A stretch of DNA of 64,000 nt from Bacteroidales bacterium (GCA_017620015.1 JAFZRE010000024.1:1-64000); one strand, 5' to 3'; positions 30,113 through 39,295 are shown, numbered from the stretch's first letter. Made by a program: numbers and translations. Notes: a model not told the origin generated them from the letters alone.

Positions 30113-31078
30113 TTACTTGTGTATGCCCGGATAAATGGCGTTTATATCGATGAGAGGCTTATAGTTCTTTTGATGTCGCGATAGTTGCGATTCGTGGGTG
30201 TCGGCAATGTTTATGAGGATTCCTGTTTCTTCCACGTCTCCAAATTCAGGATTGTCGGCTGTGCCAAAGACTTTCATGGTATCCGAAATTTTCATATAGG
30301 CGTTTACGAGCGGAGGAATCTTGGTGTTCAAGTTTTTGAGTTCCGATTTCAACTTCTTGTAGTCGTCGGAAAAGTTGTCGCCATAAAATGCAGCCTTGTT
30401 TTTTTCGAACTCGAAGTCGATAGGCAGTTTTGGCGATACTAGCATTTCGTTGTCGGGGAAATATAAGTTCAGGAACGAGAGCAGGATGTTTCGAGCCTGC
30501 ACGTTGTAGCTCTTGTACATTGTGAACTTTCCGAACCAGTATTTGATGTGCTTGTATTCGGATGTTAAGGCAACAACACCGTCCCACAGGTTGTCAAGAG
30601 CGAAAAGTCCGCGGCGGAAATTCTTAAGCGTCTGGTAGTTGGGTTGGATAAACGACCGCCCAAGCTCGATGGTGTAGGGGAGATACTCGTTTACAAACTT
30701 TTCGGAATAGTTGAAAATGTGTCCCGTGGCGAGTTTTGCGTTTGGATTTTTCACGGCATATTCACCGAGAATGAAGCGATATCCTCCTACTATTTGCTTG
30801 TGATGCGGGTCCCACACAATCATCTGGCAGTATGGTGCATCGTAGGAAATGTCGAACTCGTCGATGTCGGATTCCTTTCCTGTGCCACCTCCTGCGGTGC
30901 GAAAGGTTATTTCGCGCAGACGACCAAGTTCCCGCATAAGGTTGGGACATTGGTCGTGCGTGAAGACATATATTTCGTTTGCTCCATAATTCGTCCGTCT
31001 CAGCAACCTGTCTTTAGTCAGTTCGCTGAACAGCAGGTCTTTGCTTACGGGAGGAATTATGTCGCTGTTTTTTTGCAT
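30113..31078 (-). CDS. glsB: GNAT-type acyltransferase of the OlsB/GlsB (glycine lipid) family
   Basis: 321 residues. The Acetyltransf_5/OlsB core is visible: LREITFRTAGGGTGKESDIDEFDIS (R-x(n)-DxDxFD), MIVWDPHHKQIVGGYRFILG, ELGRSFI and GLFALDNLWDGV. OlsB uses acyl-ACP to acylate ornithine; in Bacteroides the homologue GlsB acylates glycine to make glycine lipids. The O-acyltransferase GlsA is not in the window. Inner-membrane-associated function expected. It is the middle gene of the beta-barrel/GlsB/OmpA operon, with no gap to the upstream gene and one base to the downstream one. Substrate assignment is by family, not direct evidence. Confidence 0.8.
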   Translation of the reverse strand: MQKNSDIIPPVSKDLLFSELTKDRLLRRTNYGANEIYVFTHDQCPNLMRELGRLREITFRTAGGGTGKESDIDEFDISYDAPYCQMIVWDPHHKQIVGGYRFILGEYAVKNPNAKLATGHIFNYSEKFVNEYLPYTIELGRSFIQPNYQTLKNFRRGLFALDNLWDGVVALTSEYKHIKYWFGKFTMYKSYNVQARNILLSFLNLYFPDNEMLVSPKLPIDFEFEKNKAAFYGDNFSDDYKKLKSELKNLNTKIPPLVNAYMKISDTMKVFGTADNPEFGDVEETGILINIADTHESQLSRHQKNYKPLIDINAIYPGIHK

Positions 31079-31834
31079 TTAGAATATTACGCCAACTTTC
31101 AGGCTTATGTCGTTGAACTTGAGTCCAGGGTTAAATTCGCTTTTGTCGTCCTTGTATGATTTGATTCTGTCTAAGTCGAGGAATGAGCCCAAGTATGTGA
31201 GTTCGAACAAAAGCTTGGTATTTCCTGCTATAGTCCATTCTGCTCCGCCACCTACATGCCATCCAATATTGAAAAGGTTGAACTCCTTTGTGGTAATGTA
31301 TGTATCCTTGCTTTCGAGAGTTACTTTTGACTTCACTCTTATCATCGGGTCAACTCCGAGTTTCAGGAAATAGGTGAAGTAGCCTATTTCGTTGGTGCAT
31401 CCCTTGATTCCAATAGGAATTTCTATGAACGAGGTGGAGTACTTGTAATTATGCATTGTGGAGTCGCCGATTGCAATTCCGTCAATGTCTTTGAAAGGAA
31501 CTGCTCCGTTCTTGAAGTTTGCTGTTCCGCCAATGTTGCAGAAACCGCCAGCTATGTTGAGAGCGAAGTTATTTGTAAAATTCAAGTCCATTACGGCACC
31601 AAATCCATAGGTCATCTTTGCTTTTTCGTTCTTGAAGTATGCCTTGCTGTCGGACATCATCCACGAAACGCCGCCCTTAAGGTAGAGACCGCCGTCCACC
31701 TTATTCTTTTTCTGTTTTTGCTGTACCGGATTGGTCTGATATTGGTTTGAACTTTGGGTCTGGATTTGTTCTTGTGCAGATAACAATGCTGTTGAAAGCA
31801 ATATTATTACAAAAGCGCTAATAAATTTCTTCAT
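31079..31834 (-). CDS. Outer membrane beta-barrel protein
   Basis: 251 residues with signal peptide (MKKFISAFVIILLSTALLSA). A Gln/Asn/Lys-rich segment follows, then alternating strands with aromatic girdles (GGLYLKGGVSWMM, MTYGFGAVMDLNF, FALNIAGGFCNIG, WHVGGGAEWTIAG) ending in DISLKVGVIF, a C-terminal Phe typical of OMPs. Resembles Bacteroidota PorT/OprF-like eight-stranded beta-barrels. First gene of the operon; promoter at 31877. Function otherwise unknown. Confidence 0.85.
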   Translation of the reverse strand: MKKFISAFVIILLSTALLSAQEQIQTQSSNQYQTNPVQQKQKKNKVDGGLYLKGGVSWMMSDSKAYFKNEKAKMTYGFGAVMDLNFTNNFALNIAGGFCNIGGTANFKNGAVPFKDIDGIAIGDSTMHNYKYSTSFIEIPIGIKGCTNEIGYFTYFLKLGVDPMIRVKSKVTLESKDTYITTKEFNLFNIGWHVGGGAEWTIAGNTKLLFELTYLGSFLDLDRIKSYKDDKSEFNPGLKFNDISLKVGVIF

Positions 31835-31876
31835 GTTAAATATATTTACACATTAAACAATATTAAAATAAAAACG

Positions 31877-31884
31877 CAAAATTA
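31877..31884 (-). promoter_or_regulatory. Bacteroidota -7 element of the beta-barrel/GlsB/OmpA operon
   Basis: The minus strand reads TAATTTTG (TAnnTTTG), 42 bp before the ATG at 31834. Confidence 0.5.
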
Positions 31885-31937
31885 TATATTTTATTGTCAT
31901 TCTCCAATCTTTTTTTCGCTCTTAGCAATTCTCTTTT

Positions 31938-31945
31938 TAACTTTG
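31938..31945 (+). promoter_or_regulatory. Bacteroidota -7 element of gldB
   Basis: TAACTTTG (TAnnTTTG), 19 bp before the ATG at 31965. Divergent from 31877-31884. Confidence 0.6.
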
Positions 31946-31964
31946 CGGCAATAATTATACGAAT

Positions 31965-32978
31965 ATGCAAAGGCTGTTTTTCTATATTACCATTGTGTGT
32001 GCGAGTGCTTGTTTTATGTCATCGTGCAACCGTAACCCGCTAAATGTTGATGTGTCCGATATTGACGCAAATGTGCAAGTTGAACGCTTCGACCGGGAAT
32101 TTTATTCTTGTTCCGATGATGTTTCGTTTTCAACAGTTGGTCAGCTTGCCGAGAAGTATCCGTTTTTCTTCGATATGTACAATATGCATATCATATCCTG
32201 CGGAACTTACAGCGACAAGGCTTACTACGAATGCCTCAGGGTTTTCTTTTCCGATTATTCTGTGATTGAGGCTTATGGTGCTGTAAACAAGGAATTCGCC
32301 AATTGCGATGATGTGCAGAAAACATTGAATGATGGTTTCCGTCACCTTTTATATTATTATCCCGATATGGAACTCCCGCGTGTTGTAACCTTTGTGGCTG
32401 GGTTCAACCAGTCGGTTGTGCTAATGGACGGTTATGTGGGCATTGGACTTGAGAAATACCTCGGCGAAAAATGTCCGCTATACGATATGCTTCAGATTCC
32501 CGATTTTGCAAAGCGTGAGATGCAGCGCAAGAGAATCCCCGTTGATGTGATGACCGAATGGTTCCACGATATGCATCCCTATGCTCCCGAAACCGACAAC
32601 TTGGTGAATCGAATGATTTACAATGGGATGGCAATGTACTTTGTTGAGGCTATGTTCCCCGATATGCACGAAACCGACCGACTTACTTATACCGACGAGG
32701 AACTTGACTATTGCCGTCATTTTGAACGCGATATGTGGACTAGCCTGATAGAGAACAACTATCTTTTCACAACCGATATGTTCACGATAAAGAAATTTAC
32801 CGAAAACGCTCCGTTTACGGCACCGTTTGGACAAGAATGTCCTGCACGGGTTTCCAATTGGACAGGCTTGCAGATTGTGAAATCGTATGTCGAGAACAAT
32901 AAGGTTTCGTTTACGGAACTGATGGAAGAACCCGATTACCAGAAGATATTGAATTTGTCGGAATATAACCCGAGGTGA
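31965..32978 (+). CDS. gldB: GldB-type gliding motility lipoprotein
   Basis: 337 residues. Lipoprotein signal (MQRLFFYITIVCASACFMSSC with the lipobox Cys at 21), then features of GldB: VQVERFDREFYS, LAEKYPFFFDMYN, FRHLLYYYPD and IGLEKYLGEKCPLY. The rest has the His-containing helix (EWFHDMHPY, GMAMYFVEAM) and the C-terminal GQECPARVSNWTGLQIVKSY. GldB is a membrane lipoprotein required for gliding in Flavobacterium and conserved in T9SS-bearing Bacteroidota, including non-gliders. It stands alone here. Confidence 0.88.
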   Translation: MQRLFFYITIVCASACFMSSCNRNPLNVDVSDIDANVQVERFDREFYSCSDDVSFSTVGQLAEKYPFFFDMYNMHIISCGTYSDKAYYECLRVFFSDYSVIEAYGAVNKEFANCDDVQKTLNDGFRHLLYYYPDMELPRVVTFVAGFNQSVVLMDGYVGIGLEKYLGEKCPLYDMLQIPDFAKREMQRKRIPVDVMTEWFHDMHPYAPETDNLVNRMIYNGMAMYFVEAMFPDMHETDRLTYTDEELDYCRHFERDMWTSLIENNYLFTTDMFTIKKFTENAPFTAPFGQECPARVSNWTGLQIVKSYVENNKVSFTELMEEPDYQKILNLSEYNPR

Positions 32979-33054
32979 TTTACGATTTACGATTGAATTA
33001 GAATCATCAAATCATCAAATTGTCGAATTATCAAACTTAGAAATGATTTATCAT

Positions 33055-33963
33055 ATGAAAAGAATATTAGTTATTACGCTTGCTATTGTTTCTCTTGCAG
33101 TAATGGTGTTGACAAGCGGTTGTGGGAAGGAGAAGGTTTATATAGTAACATTTGATGCAAATGCTGGTACTGGTGTTATGAAATCGCAAACATTTGTGAA
33201 GAATGTTTCCCAGGCATTGGTTTCTAATAAGTTTTCTAGGAAAGGATATTCATTTTCGGAGTGGAACACTATTCCCGATGGTACAGGAGTGGTGTATGCC
33301 GATGCTCAAGAAATATCTCTGAATGATGACATTACGCTGTATGCACAGTGGAAGGCTGTGTCGGGGAGCAAAAATGGTCACGATTACATAGATTTGGGAC
33401 TTCCGAGTGGTACATTGTGGGCGACTTGCAATATTGGTGCTAATGCGCCTGAAATTTATGGGGATTCTTTTGCTTGGGGCGAAGTTTCTGCAAAAAACAG
33501 CTATTCGTGGAGCAATTACAAATATTGCAATGGAAATTTCAACGCTCTCACAAAGTATTGTACTTCTTCAAGTTTTGGAGACAATGGATTTACTGATAAT
33601 CTTACAGTATTGGAGTCATCTGATGATGCCGCTACTGCTAACTGGGGACAGGAATGGCGTATGCCTACGGTTGCCGAAATGCGCGAACTTAGGGACAATT
33701 GTGTAATGCTCTGGACTGTGCAGAAAGGAACAAAAGGATTTTTGTTTACTGGACCGAATGGCAATAGCATTTTTCTGCCTGCTGGCGGTTATTACTTCGA
33801 TAGCGACCACGAGGATGTTGGTGTTGGCGGTTACTATTGGACAAGCTCGTTAGGACCGGGAATGTCGGGGTATGCATGGCTGTTCCATTTTTATGCCGAT
33901 GGTTCCGAAATGAACAACTATGGTCGTGGGCAAGGACGTTCGGTGCGTGCTGTTTGCAAATAA
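33055..33963 (+). CDS. Lipoprotein with InlB/Flg_new repeat and FISUMP-like domain
   Basis: 302 residues from the ATG at 33055 (a second ATG at 33043 is in frame), giving the lipobox LTSGC. Residues 25-90 form a Listeria-Bacteroides repeat (VTFDANAGTGVMKSQTF, GYSFSEWNTIPDGTG, ITLYAQWKA). The rest (DYIDLGLPSGTLWATCNIGA, YSWSNYKYC, WGQEWRMPTVAEMRELRDNC, GYYWTSSLGPG, GRGQGRSVRAVCK) is a FISUMP (major paralogous) domain, common in Bacteroidetes surface proteins. Surface anchoring is likely; no ligand known. Confidence 0.88.
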   Translation: MKRILVITLAIVSLAVMVLTSGCGKEKVYIVTFDANAGTGVMKSQTFVKNVSQALVSNKFSRKGYSFSEWNTIPDGTGVVYADAQEISLNDDITLYAQWKAVSGSKNGHDYIDLGLPSGTLWATCNIGANAPEIYGDSFAWGEVSAKNSYSWSNYKYCNGNFNALTKYCTSSSFGDNGFTDNLTVLESSDDAATANWGQEWRMPTVAEMRELRDNCVMLWTVQKGTKGFLFTGPNGNSIFLPAGGYYFDSDHEDVGVGGYYWTSSLGPGMSGYAWLFHFYADGSEMNNYGRGQGRSVRAVCK

Positions 33964-33970
33964 ACACATT

Positions 33971-34019
33971 TATACCTCGCAATCATTGCGAGACACAAAT
34001 CATCGAATCATCAAATTGC
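33971..34019. repeat. Short repeat and hairpin between convergent genes
   Basis: CTCGCAATCATTGCGAG forms a compact hairpin (33976-33992), followed by tcatcgaatcatcaaattg repeats. Could act as a bidirectional terminator. Confidence 0.45.
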
Positions 34020-35987
34020 CTATTTCGTTTCTAGAATCTTGAATTCTACCCTTCTATTTGCACTGCGACCTTCTTCGGTGTCGTTGGTGGCGATTGGCTT
34101 TTCGTATGCGTAACCCTTGTAGGTCAGACGATTTTCGGCTATGCCCTTGCCGATGAGGTAGTCGACAACTGTTTTCGCACGCGATTCCGACAGGTCGGTG
34201 TTGTATTTCAAGCTACCTTGGTTATCGGTGTGCCCCGAAATTTCGATTTTTAGGTTAGGCTGCTTCTTTAGGATTTCGGCTACACGGTCGAGTTCGGCAT
34301 ACGATTCGGGCTGCAACGACGATTTGTTGTAGTCGAAGAATATGTTTTTTAGGATTATGGTTGTGCCGACCTGGATTTTTTTCAATTGCACGTCGATTAC
34401 CAATTCCTGGAAGTCGGCGGTGTCGGCTAGGTTGAAGTTTTCGCTGTGGAAAAGGTAGCCGTCCTTGCTTACGCTAAGTCCGTAGTTCTTTCCCGATGGC
34501 AGGTTCACGATGTATGCTCCCGACGAACTATTCGACTTGAATGTTGATATTACCTCGTTTTTGCTGTTGTCGGTGATTTCGATGTTTGCTTCGAGTGGCG
34601 AATTTTTATCGGCATCGGTGATTGTGCCTTTGACGAGGGTAACAAGGACTTTTGGCGCGTTTTGTTTTTGCTCTTTTGCTGGGAATTTTATTTCGTAGAG
34701 GTCCCATTGTCCGTAGCCGTCGGCGCGAGCAGAGGTGTAATAGGCGTTGCGACCGCTAGTGGTTATCGAGAAGAAAAGGTCGTCAAGTGGTGTGTTGATT
34801 GGGTAGCCGAGGTTTTCTGGTTCCGACCAATGATCGTATTCATCCCTCACCGACTTGAAAATGTCATATCCGCCCATGCTGTTATGTCCGTTCGAACAGA
34901 AATACAAGGTTCTGCCGTCGGGGTGAATGAAAACTCCGCGTTCGTCGTATTCCGAATTTATCGGTTCCCCTATGTTTACTGGAGCTGACCATTTGCCGTA
35001 CTTATCAAGTGTAGAGTAGTAGATGTCGTGGTCGTTGAGGGATTGGCTATTTATGTTCGATACAAAGTAAAGTGTCTTGTTGTCGGACGACAGGCAAGTC
35101 TCTGTTTCGTGAGAGGCCTTGTTTATCTTTTCTGAAATGCTTTTGGGCTTTTGCCACTTGCTGCCCCTAAGTGTAGAAACGTAAATATCTCCGCCGTTAG
35201 CGTCCATATACACATACATTGTCTGGCCATCTGGTGAAAGGCCAACTATTGCATCGTTAAAACCTGTGTTGAGCGGAGAACCTATGTTGCGAGCCTTGGT
35301 CCAGCCCGCCGATGTGTGAGTACTTTCGTATATGTCTTCGCAGAACAATCCATCTTCATGTACCGAATTTGCTGTTGTTCCTTTGCGCCGCGAGGTAAAA
35401 TATAGTTTTGAGCCGTCGGATGTAACGTGTGGGCAGTATTCGCGGTATTCGGTATTGATGTTTTCTCCGAGGTTTATGATTTCAACATCTATAGTGTCCT
35501 TTACTATTTCGATACCATTGTCGCATTGCTGGATAAGATGTCTGATTTGGGCTTGTTCGTTTTTGTCGCGCAGAGTTTTCATATAGTCGGAGTAGCATTT
35601 TTTTGCATCTTCGAACTTGTAGTTCCAGTGGTAACCACATCCGAGGTAGAAAAGGATTTTCTTGTCGATGGTCTTGTTGAGCTTATATGCACGTTCAAAG
35701 TATTCAAGGCATTGCGACTTCTGTATTGAGTTGAAATGACAGTATCCAATCTTGAAGTTAAGGTCGGAATTGTTTGGGTTGAATTTCTGTGCCGACAGAT
35801 AGTATTTCAGAGCATTTGTATAATCGCCTACATTGAAAAACTCATTTCCTTTGGTTATATTTGATTTTGCTGCGTTTACTTCGCTTGCCCGACCAGGAAA
35901 ATTCGACGTTGTGAATTTTGTGTCAACCTGAGCCGATGCAATGAAAAGCAACAATACTAATGATATGGTGGATATTATCTTTTTCAT
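34020..35987 (-). CDS. PorE-like TPR/PD40/OmpA protein of the T9SS envelope
   Basis: 655 residues from the ATG at 35987, which gives the signal peptide MKKIISTISLVLLLFIASAQ; the frame opens 19 codons earlier. Domains in order: TPR (about 35-140, GNEFFNVGDYTNALKYYLSA), PD40/WD40-like beta-propeller (about 190-440; YFTSRRKGTTANS, VGLSPDGQTMYVYM, YFVSNINSQSLND, FCSNGHNSMGGYDIF), a carboxypeptidase-regulatory-like domain (GTITDADKNSPLEANIEITD), and an OmpA C-terminus (KIEISGHTDNQGSLKYN). This order matches PorE (PG1058) of Porphyromonas. PorE is a lipoprotein; this one lacks a lipobox, so it is called PorE-like. It probably tethers T9SS machinery to peptidoglycan. Confidence 0.88.
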   Translation of the reverse strand: MKKIISTISLVLLLFIASAQVDTKFTTSNFPGRASEVNAAKSNITKGNEFFNVGDYTNALKYYLSAQKFNPNNSDLNFKIGYCHFNSIQKSQCLEYFERAYKLNKTIDKKILFYLGCGYHWNYKFEDAKKCYSDYMKTLRDKNEQAQIRHLIQQCDNGIEIVKDTIDVEIINLGENINTEYREYCPHVTSDGSKLYFTSRRKGTTANSVHEDGLFCEDIYESTHTSAGWTKARNIGSPLNTGFNDAIVGLSPDGQTMYVYMDANGGDIYVSTLRGSKWQKPKSISEKINKASHETETCLSSDNKTLYFVSNINSQSLNDHDIYYSTLDKYGKWSAPVNIGEPINSEYDERGVFIHPDGRTLYFCSNGHNSMGGYDIFKSVRDEYDHWSEPENLGYPINTPLDDLFFSITTSGRNAYYTSARADGYGQWDLYEIKFPAKEQKQNAPKVLVTLVKGTITDADKNSPLEANIEITDNSKNEVISTFKSNSSSGAYIVNLPSGKNYGLSVSKDGYLFHSENFNLADTADFQELVIDVQLKKIQVGTTIILKNIFFDYNKSSLQPESYAELDRVAEILKKQPNLKIEISGHTDNQGSLKYNTDLSESRAKTVVDYLIGKGIAENRLTYKGYAYEKPIATNDTEEGRSANRRVEFKILETK

Positions 35988-36013
35988 GTCGCTAAGTTTT
36001 AAATATTGGAAGA

Positions 36014-36021
36014 CAAATATA
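36014..36021 (-). promoter_or_regulatory. Bacteroidota -7 element of the PorE-like gene
   Basis: The minus strand reads TATATTTG (TAnnTTTG), 26 bp before the ATG at 35987. Confidence 0.6.
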
Positions 36022-36153
36022 ATGAATAATTGTGAATCAAGCAAAAAGGTCTTTTGAAATTCGACATAAAATTTATATTTGCTGTTTTTGGAAATAACAC
36101 ATATTTGTTATTAACTTTAGGTATTGACTGTCTGCTGTGTCGCAGGTTTGCCC

Positions 36154-36161
36154 TAACTTTG
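36154..36161 (+). promoter_or_regulatory. Bacteroidota -7 element of namZ
   Basis: TAACTTTG, 18 bp before the ATG at 36180. The -33 element is not clear. Confidence 0.5.
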
Positions 36162-36179
36162 TGAAAAATTGGAATTTAT

Positions 36180-37421
36180 ATGAAAATTTCTGTTCTGGCG
36201 GTATTGTTCGCTGCACTTGTGCTATCCTCGTGCGGAAATGCTGGTGCGCTTGAAAACCAAGCCATTGATGTGCAAACCGAGAATCCCAATAGGGTGGAGG
36301 CTCTTCCAATTTTCCCGGGAATATACAATGTGGACTTGTATCTGCCTATGCTTGAGGATAAAAAGGTTGCAATCGTAGCCAACCAGGCGAGCATAATCGA
36401 TACTCTTCACCTTGCCGATATGCTGATTAAGGAGGGCGTAAACGTTGTGAAGGCTTTTTGTCCTGAACATGGTTTTCGTGGTACTGCCGACGCTGGTCAG
36501 AAAGTGGATAGCGGAAAGGACGAAAAAACTGGCCTTGAGGTAGTTTCGCTCTACGGGAACAACAAAAAGCCTACCGCCGAGCAACTGAAGAATGTCGATG
36601 TCGTAGTTTTCGACTTGCAGGACGTGGGTGTGCGTTTCTACACTTACATTTCCACCTTGCATTATGTGATGGAGGCTTGTGCCGAATCTGATATTCCGGT
36701 AATTGTTCTCGACCGTCCGAATCCGAATGCCTCATACGTCGATGGTCCAGTTCTCGACACGGCAAACTATCGCTCTTTCGTAGGAATGCATCCGGTTCCA
36801 ATTGTTTACGGTATGACAATCGGCGAGTATGCCCAGATGATAAACGGTGAAGGCTGGCTGAATGGTGGAATCAAGTGTAATCTCTCGGTTGTTCCGTGTC
36901 AAAACTACACACATTATCGCAAATATAAGCTGCCGATAAAGCCATCGCCAAACCTGCCCAACGCCAGAAGCATAGAACTTTATCCCACGCTTTGCATCTT
37001 CGAGGCTACTTGCATAAGTGTTGGCCGTGGAACCGACATGCAGTTTCAGGTGCTGGGACATCCGCTCTACAAGGGTGTGATTGACAGTGCTTTCGTGTTT
37101 ACACCTAAGCCAAATGCTGGGGCTTCCAATCCTTTGCTCAATGGAAAGGAATGTTATGGATTCAATCTTGCCGACGATGCGGCAATATTTGACTGGCGAG
37201 TTGATAAGTTCAATGTATCGGTAATTATCAAGATGTACGAACTTTTCCCCGATAAACCCAACTTCTTCAACAAGAACAATATGCTTGAAAAACTTGTCGG
37301 TTACAAGGCATTCCGAAAGCAGATTGAGAATGGCGTGAGCGAGGAGGAAATCAGAAGTTCGTGGAGCAAGGACTTGGAGAAATTTAAGGAAATTAGAAGT
37401 AAATATCTTATATATAGTTAG
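36180..37421 (+). CDS. namZ: NamZ-type exo-beta-N-acetylmuramidase (DUF1343), lipoprotein
   Basis: 413 residues. A lipobox (AALVLSSCG, Cys 19) precedes the DUF1343 domain: KKVAIVANQASIIDTLHLAD, AFCPEHGFRGTADAG, VVFDLQDVGVRFYTYISTL, VIVLDRPNPNASYVDGP, PIVYGMTIGEYAQM and PSPNLPNARSIELYPTLCIF, all conserved. NamZ removes MurNAc from the non-reducing end of peptidoglycan fragments and feeds muramic acid recycling. It is likely periplasmic and outer-membrane attached. It is followed two bases later by an NlpC/P60 peptidase gene, so both belong to one recycling operon. Confidence 0.9.
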   Translation: MKISVLAVLFAALVLSSCGNAGALENQAIDVQTENPNRVEALPIFPGIYNVDLYLPMLEDKKVAIVANQASIIDTLHLADMLIKEGVNVVKAFCPEHGFRGTADAGQKVDSGKDEKTGLEVVSLYGNNKKPTAEQLKNVDVVVFDLQDVGVRFYTYISTLHYVMEACAESDIPVIVLDRPNPNASYVDGPVLDTANYRSFVGMHPVPIVYGMTIGEYAQMINGEGWLNGGIKCNLSVVPCQNYTHYRKYKLPIKPSPNLPNARSIELYPTLCIFEATCISVGRGTDMQFQVLGHPLYKGVIDSAFVFTPKPNAGASNPLLNGKECYGFNLADDAAIFDWRVDKFNVSVIIKMYELFPDKPNFFNKNNMLEKLVGYKAFRKQIENGVSEEEIRSSWSKDLEKFKEIRSKYLIYS

Positions 37422-37423
37422 TT

Positions 37424-38212
37424 ATGGAATTTGGTATTTGCGAATATGCATATCTTCCGTTGCGGGCAGGAATGTCGCACAGGTCGGAAATGGTAAGTCA
37501 GGTGCTTTTCGGCGAGGTGTTCGAGATTGTTGCAAAGCATTCCGACTGGACAAAAATCCGTCTTTTGCACGACAACTATACGGGTTGGATTGAAACGGTT
37601 ACAATATCGGCATTTGTGTGCGAAAATCACGAAGCTTCGTATGTCAACGAGCGTTATGTCGTGCGCGATGTGCCTACCATGATGATAAAGAACGAGAAGA
37701 ACCAGATTTTTGTTCCTAAGGGTTCGCTGTTGCCTAAGTCAGCGTTTGCCGACCGCAGTTTCAACATCGGCAACAATAACTACTATATACTCAGTGACAT
37801 GACCGATCGCACTGAAACTGACATTCGCCGTAGTATTATCCGCGATGCCGAGGACCTTATAGAAACGCCTTACCTTTGGGGTGGACGTTCGCAGTGGGGA
37901 ATCGACTGCAGTGGCTTTGTGCAGTTGGTTTACAGATTGTCTGGACTACTTATGCCTCGCGATGCCTCGGAGCAGGCCAAGTTGGGAAATACCATGAGTT
38001 TCATCTCGGAAGCCAAGCCCGGCGACCTCGCTTTCTTCGACAACGAGGACGGAAATATTGTTCACGTCGGAATCGTTTACTCGGCATCGGAAATAATACA
38101 CGCCTCCAAGAAAGTCCGTATCGACCGCATTGACCATAACGGTATCTACAACGATGAATTAAAGAAATATACGCACCAGTTGAGGGTGATGAAGAGTGTG
38201 ATTGGGGGCTAA
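37424..38212 (+). CDS. NlpC/P60 (C40) peptidase with SH3-like domain
   Basis: 262 residues, no signal peptide. The N-terminal half is bacterial SH3-like (YAYLPLRAGMSHRSEMV, HSDWTKIRLLHDNYTGWIET); the C-terminal half is the C40 domain with catalytic Cys in WGIDCSGFVQLVYRL (about C164), His in IVHVGIVY and a third polar residue in IIHASK. Layout and length resemble YkfC-type gamma-D-glutamyl-L-diamino acid endopeptidases that trim cytoplasmic muropeptides. Coupled to namZ (2 bp apart). Confidence 0.88.
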   Translation: MEFGICEYAYLPLRAGMSHRSEMVSQVLFGEVFEIVAKHSDWTKIRLLHDNYTGWIETVTISAFVCENHEASYVNERYVVRDVPTMMIKNEKNQIFVPKGSLLPKSAFADRSFNIGNNNYYILSDMTDRTETDIRRSIIRDAEDLIETPYLWGGRSQWGIDCSGFVQLVYRLSGLLMPRDASEQAKLGNTMSFISEAKPGDLAFFDNEDGNIVHVGIVYSASEIIHASKKVRIDRIDHNGIYNDELKKYTHQLRVMKSVIGG

Positions 38213-38272
38213 TGGACTGGCAAAAGAACTAATTGTCTTTATGCTTACCATATACTAGTGAATATCATTTTG

Positions 38273-39253
38273 TTAAACATTAGTTTCCCATGGTTGACAT
38301 ATTGCACCAATATATTTCCATTCACTTTTGCTTTCCTTTCCGTATATATGAAAATATGAGCGCAATGGATGTGATTGCGAATACGCCACAAGTGTACAAT
38401 CATATCCTATTATTCTTGAACTGCTATAATAAAAGGCGATGAATTGCAGTCCATCAACAGTAATATTAATTCGTGATGTAAACGTTTGCTTATATTTATC
38501 CCCGTATCTTTCAAAAATAAACATGCTGTCCGTTTCTCTTGCAATCTCCTTGTCCGTGTATTTCCTAAAAACATAAAATGTGGTATTTTTACTCTCTTTG
38601 TCGAACATATTTATTTTGTATTGTTCAAACTTGTCAGTGGCCATAAATCGAGAGCTAATGCCTGGCACTTTTTTAGATGCAATGTCTAAACTTTTCCAAT
38701 GTTCCTCATCAATTATTTTGTAATGCTCTATGTGAGAATTACATTGAATATCACCGATATAATTCCATTCTCCATTTTCGTTTTGCCCCAATACATGAAG
38801 ATTGGTAATGGACTCCGCAAAATTGATTGTAGTTTCTACAACTATATTTTTTTTGCATCCAGCAAATATTTCTTCGTTGTAATACACCATATCGAAATAT
38901 GACACGCCGTTATCCATGTCAATATTCAACTTAGTAGTGTACACTAACTTATATAGACTATCCTGCTTTTCGAAAAGAAATAATGTGTCGTTGCCGGTTA
39001 CAAAATCCTTGTTTATAATTCTTCTGAATATAATAATTGTATCTTCATAATCTTTTTGTGGTTGTAGAACGTACTTTTCAAACAGGTTTTCATCATAAAA
39101 TCTTGCATCAATGCCAAAGTCTGACTTAATGAATGTATTTGCAGCAATATCAGTTTTACCTTCCAATAAATTGTCGTTTGGTACCTGTCGTGCGCAACCA
39201 AAGCAAAAGCATAATAGGGTTGCAAGAAGAATATATATGTAGGTATGTTTCAT
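38273..39253 (-). CDS. Internally duplicated lipoprotein of unknown function
   Basis: 326 residues. Lipoprotein signal (LLCFCFGCAR, Cys about 20). Two similar halves: residues about 75-180 (IFRRIINKDFVTGNDTLFLF ... NGEWNYIGDI) and about 215-325 (VFRKYTDKEIARETDSMFIF ... SEWKYIGAI). Each half has an FRR/FRK start, a Ser- or Thr-rich strand, an EYG/KYK segment and a terminal E-W-x-YIG motif. AT-rich compared with the neighbours. No family recognised. Confidence 0.75.
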   Translation of the reverse strand: MKHTYIYILLATLLCFCFGCARQVPNDNLLEGKTDIAANTFIKSDFGIDARFYDENLFEKYVLQPQKDYEDTIIIFRRIINKDFVTGNDTLFLFEKQDSLYKLVYTTKLNIDMDNGVSYFDMVYYNEEIFAGCKKNIVVETTINFAESITNLHVLGQNENGEWNYIGDIQCNSHIEHYKIIDEEHWKSLDIASKKVPGISSRFMATDKFEQYKINMFDKESKNTTFYVFRKYTDKEIARETDSMFIFERYGDKYKQTFTSRINITVDGLQFIAFYYSSSRIIGYDCTLVAYSQSHPLRSYFHIYGKESKSEWKYIGAICQPWETNV

Positions 39254-39287
39254 TTTTGGTTCGTCTTTGATTAATTTTTTGGTGTGT

Positions 39288-39295
39288 CAAAGATA
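39288..39295 (-). promoter_or_regulatory. Bacteroidota -7 element of the duplicated lipoprotein
   Basis: The minus strand reads TATCTTTG (TAnnTTTG), 34 bp before the ATG at 39253. Confidence 0.55.
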
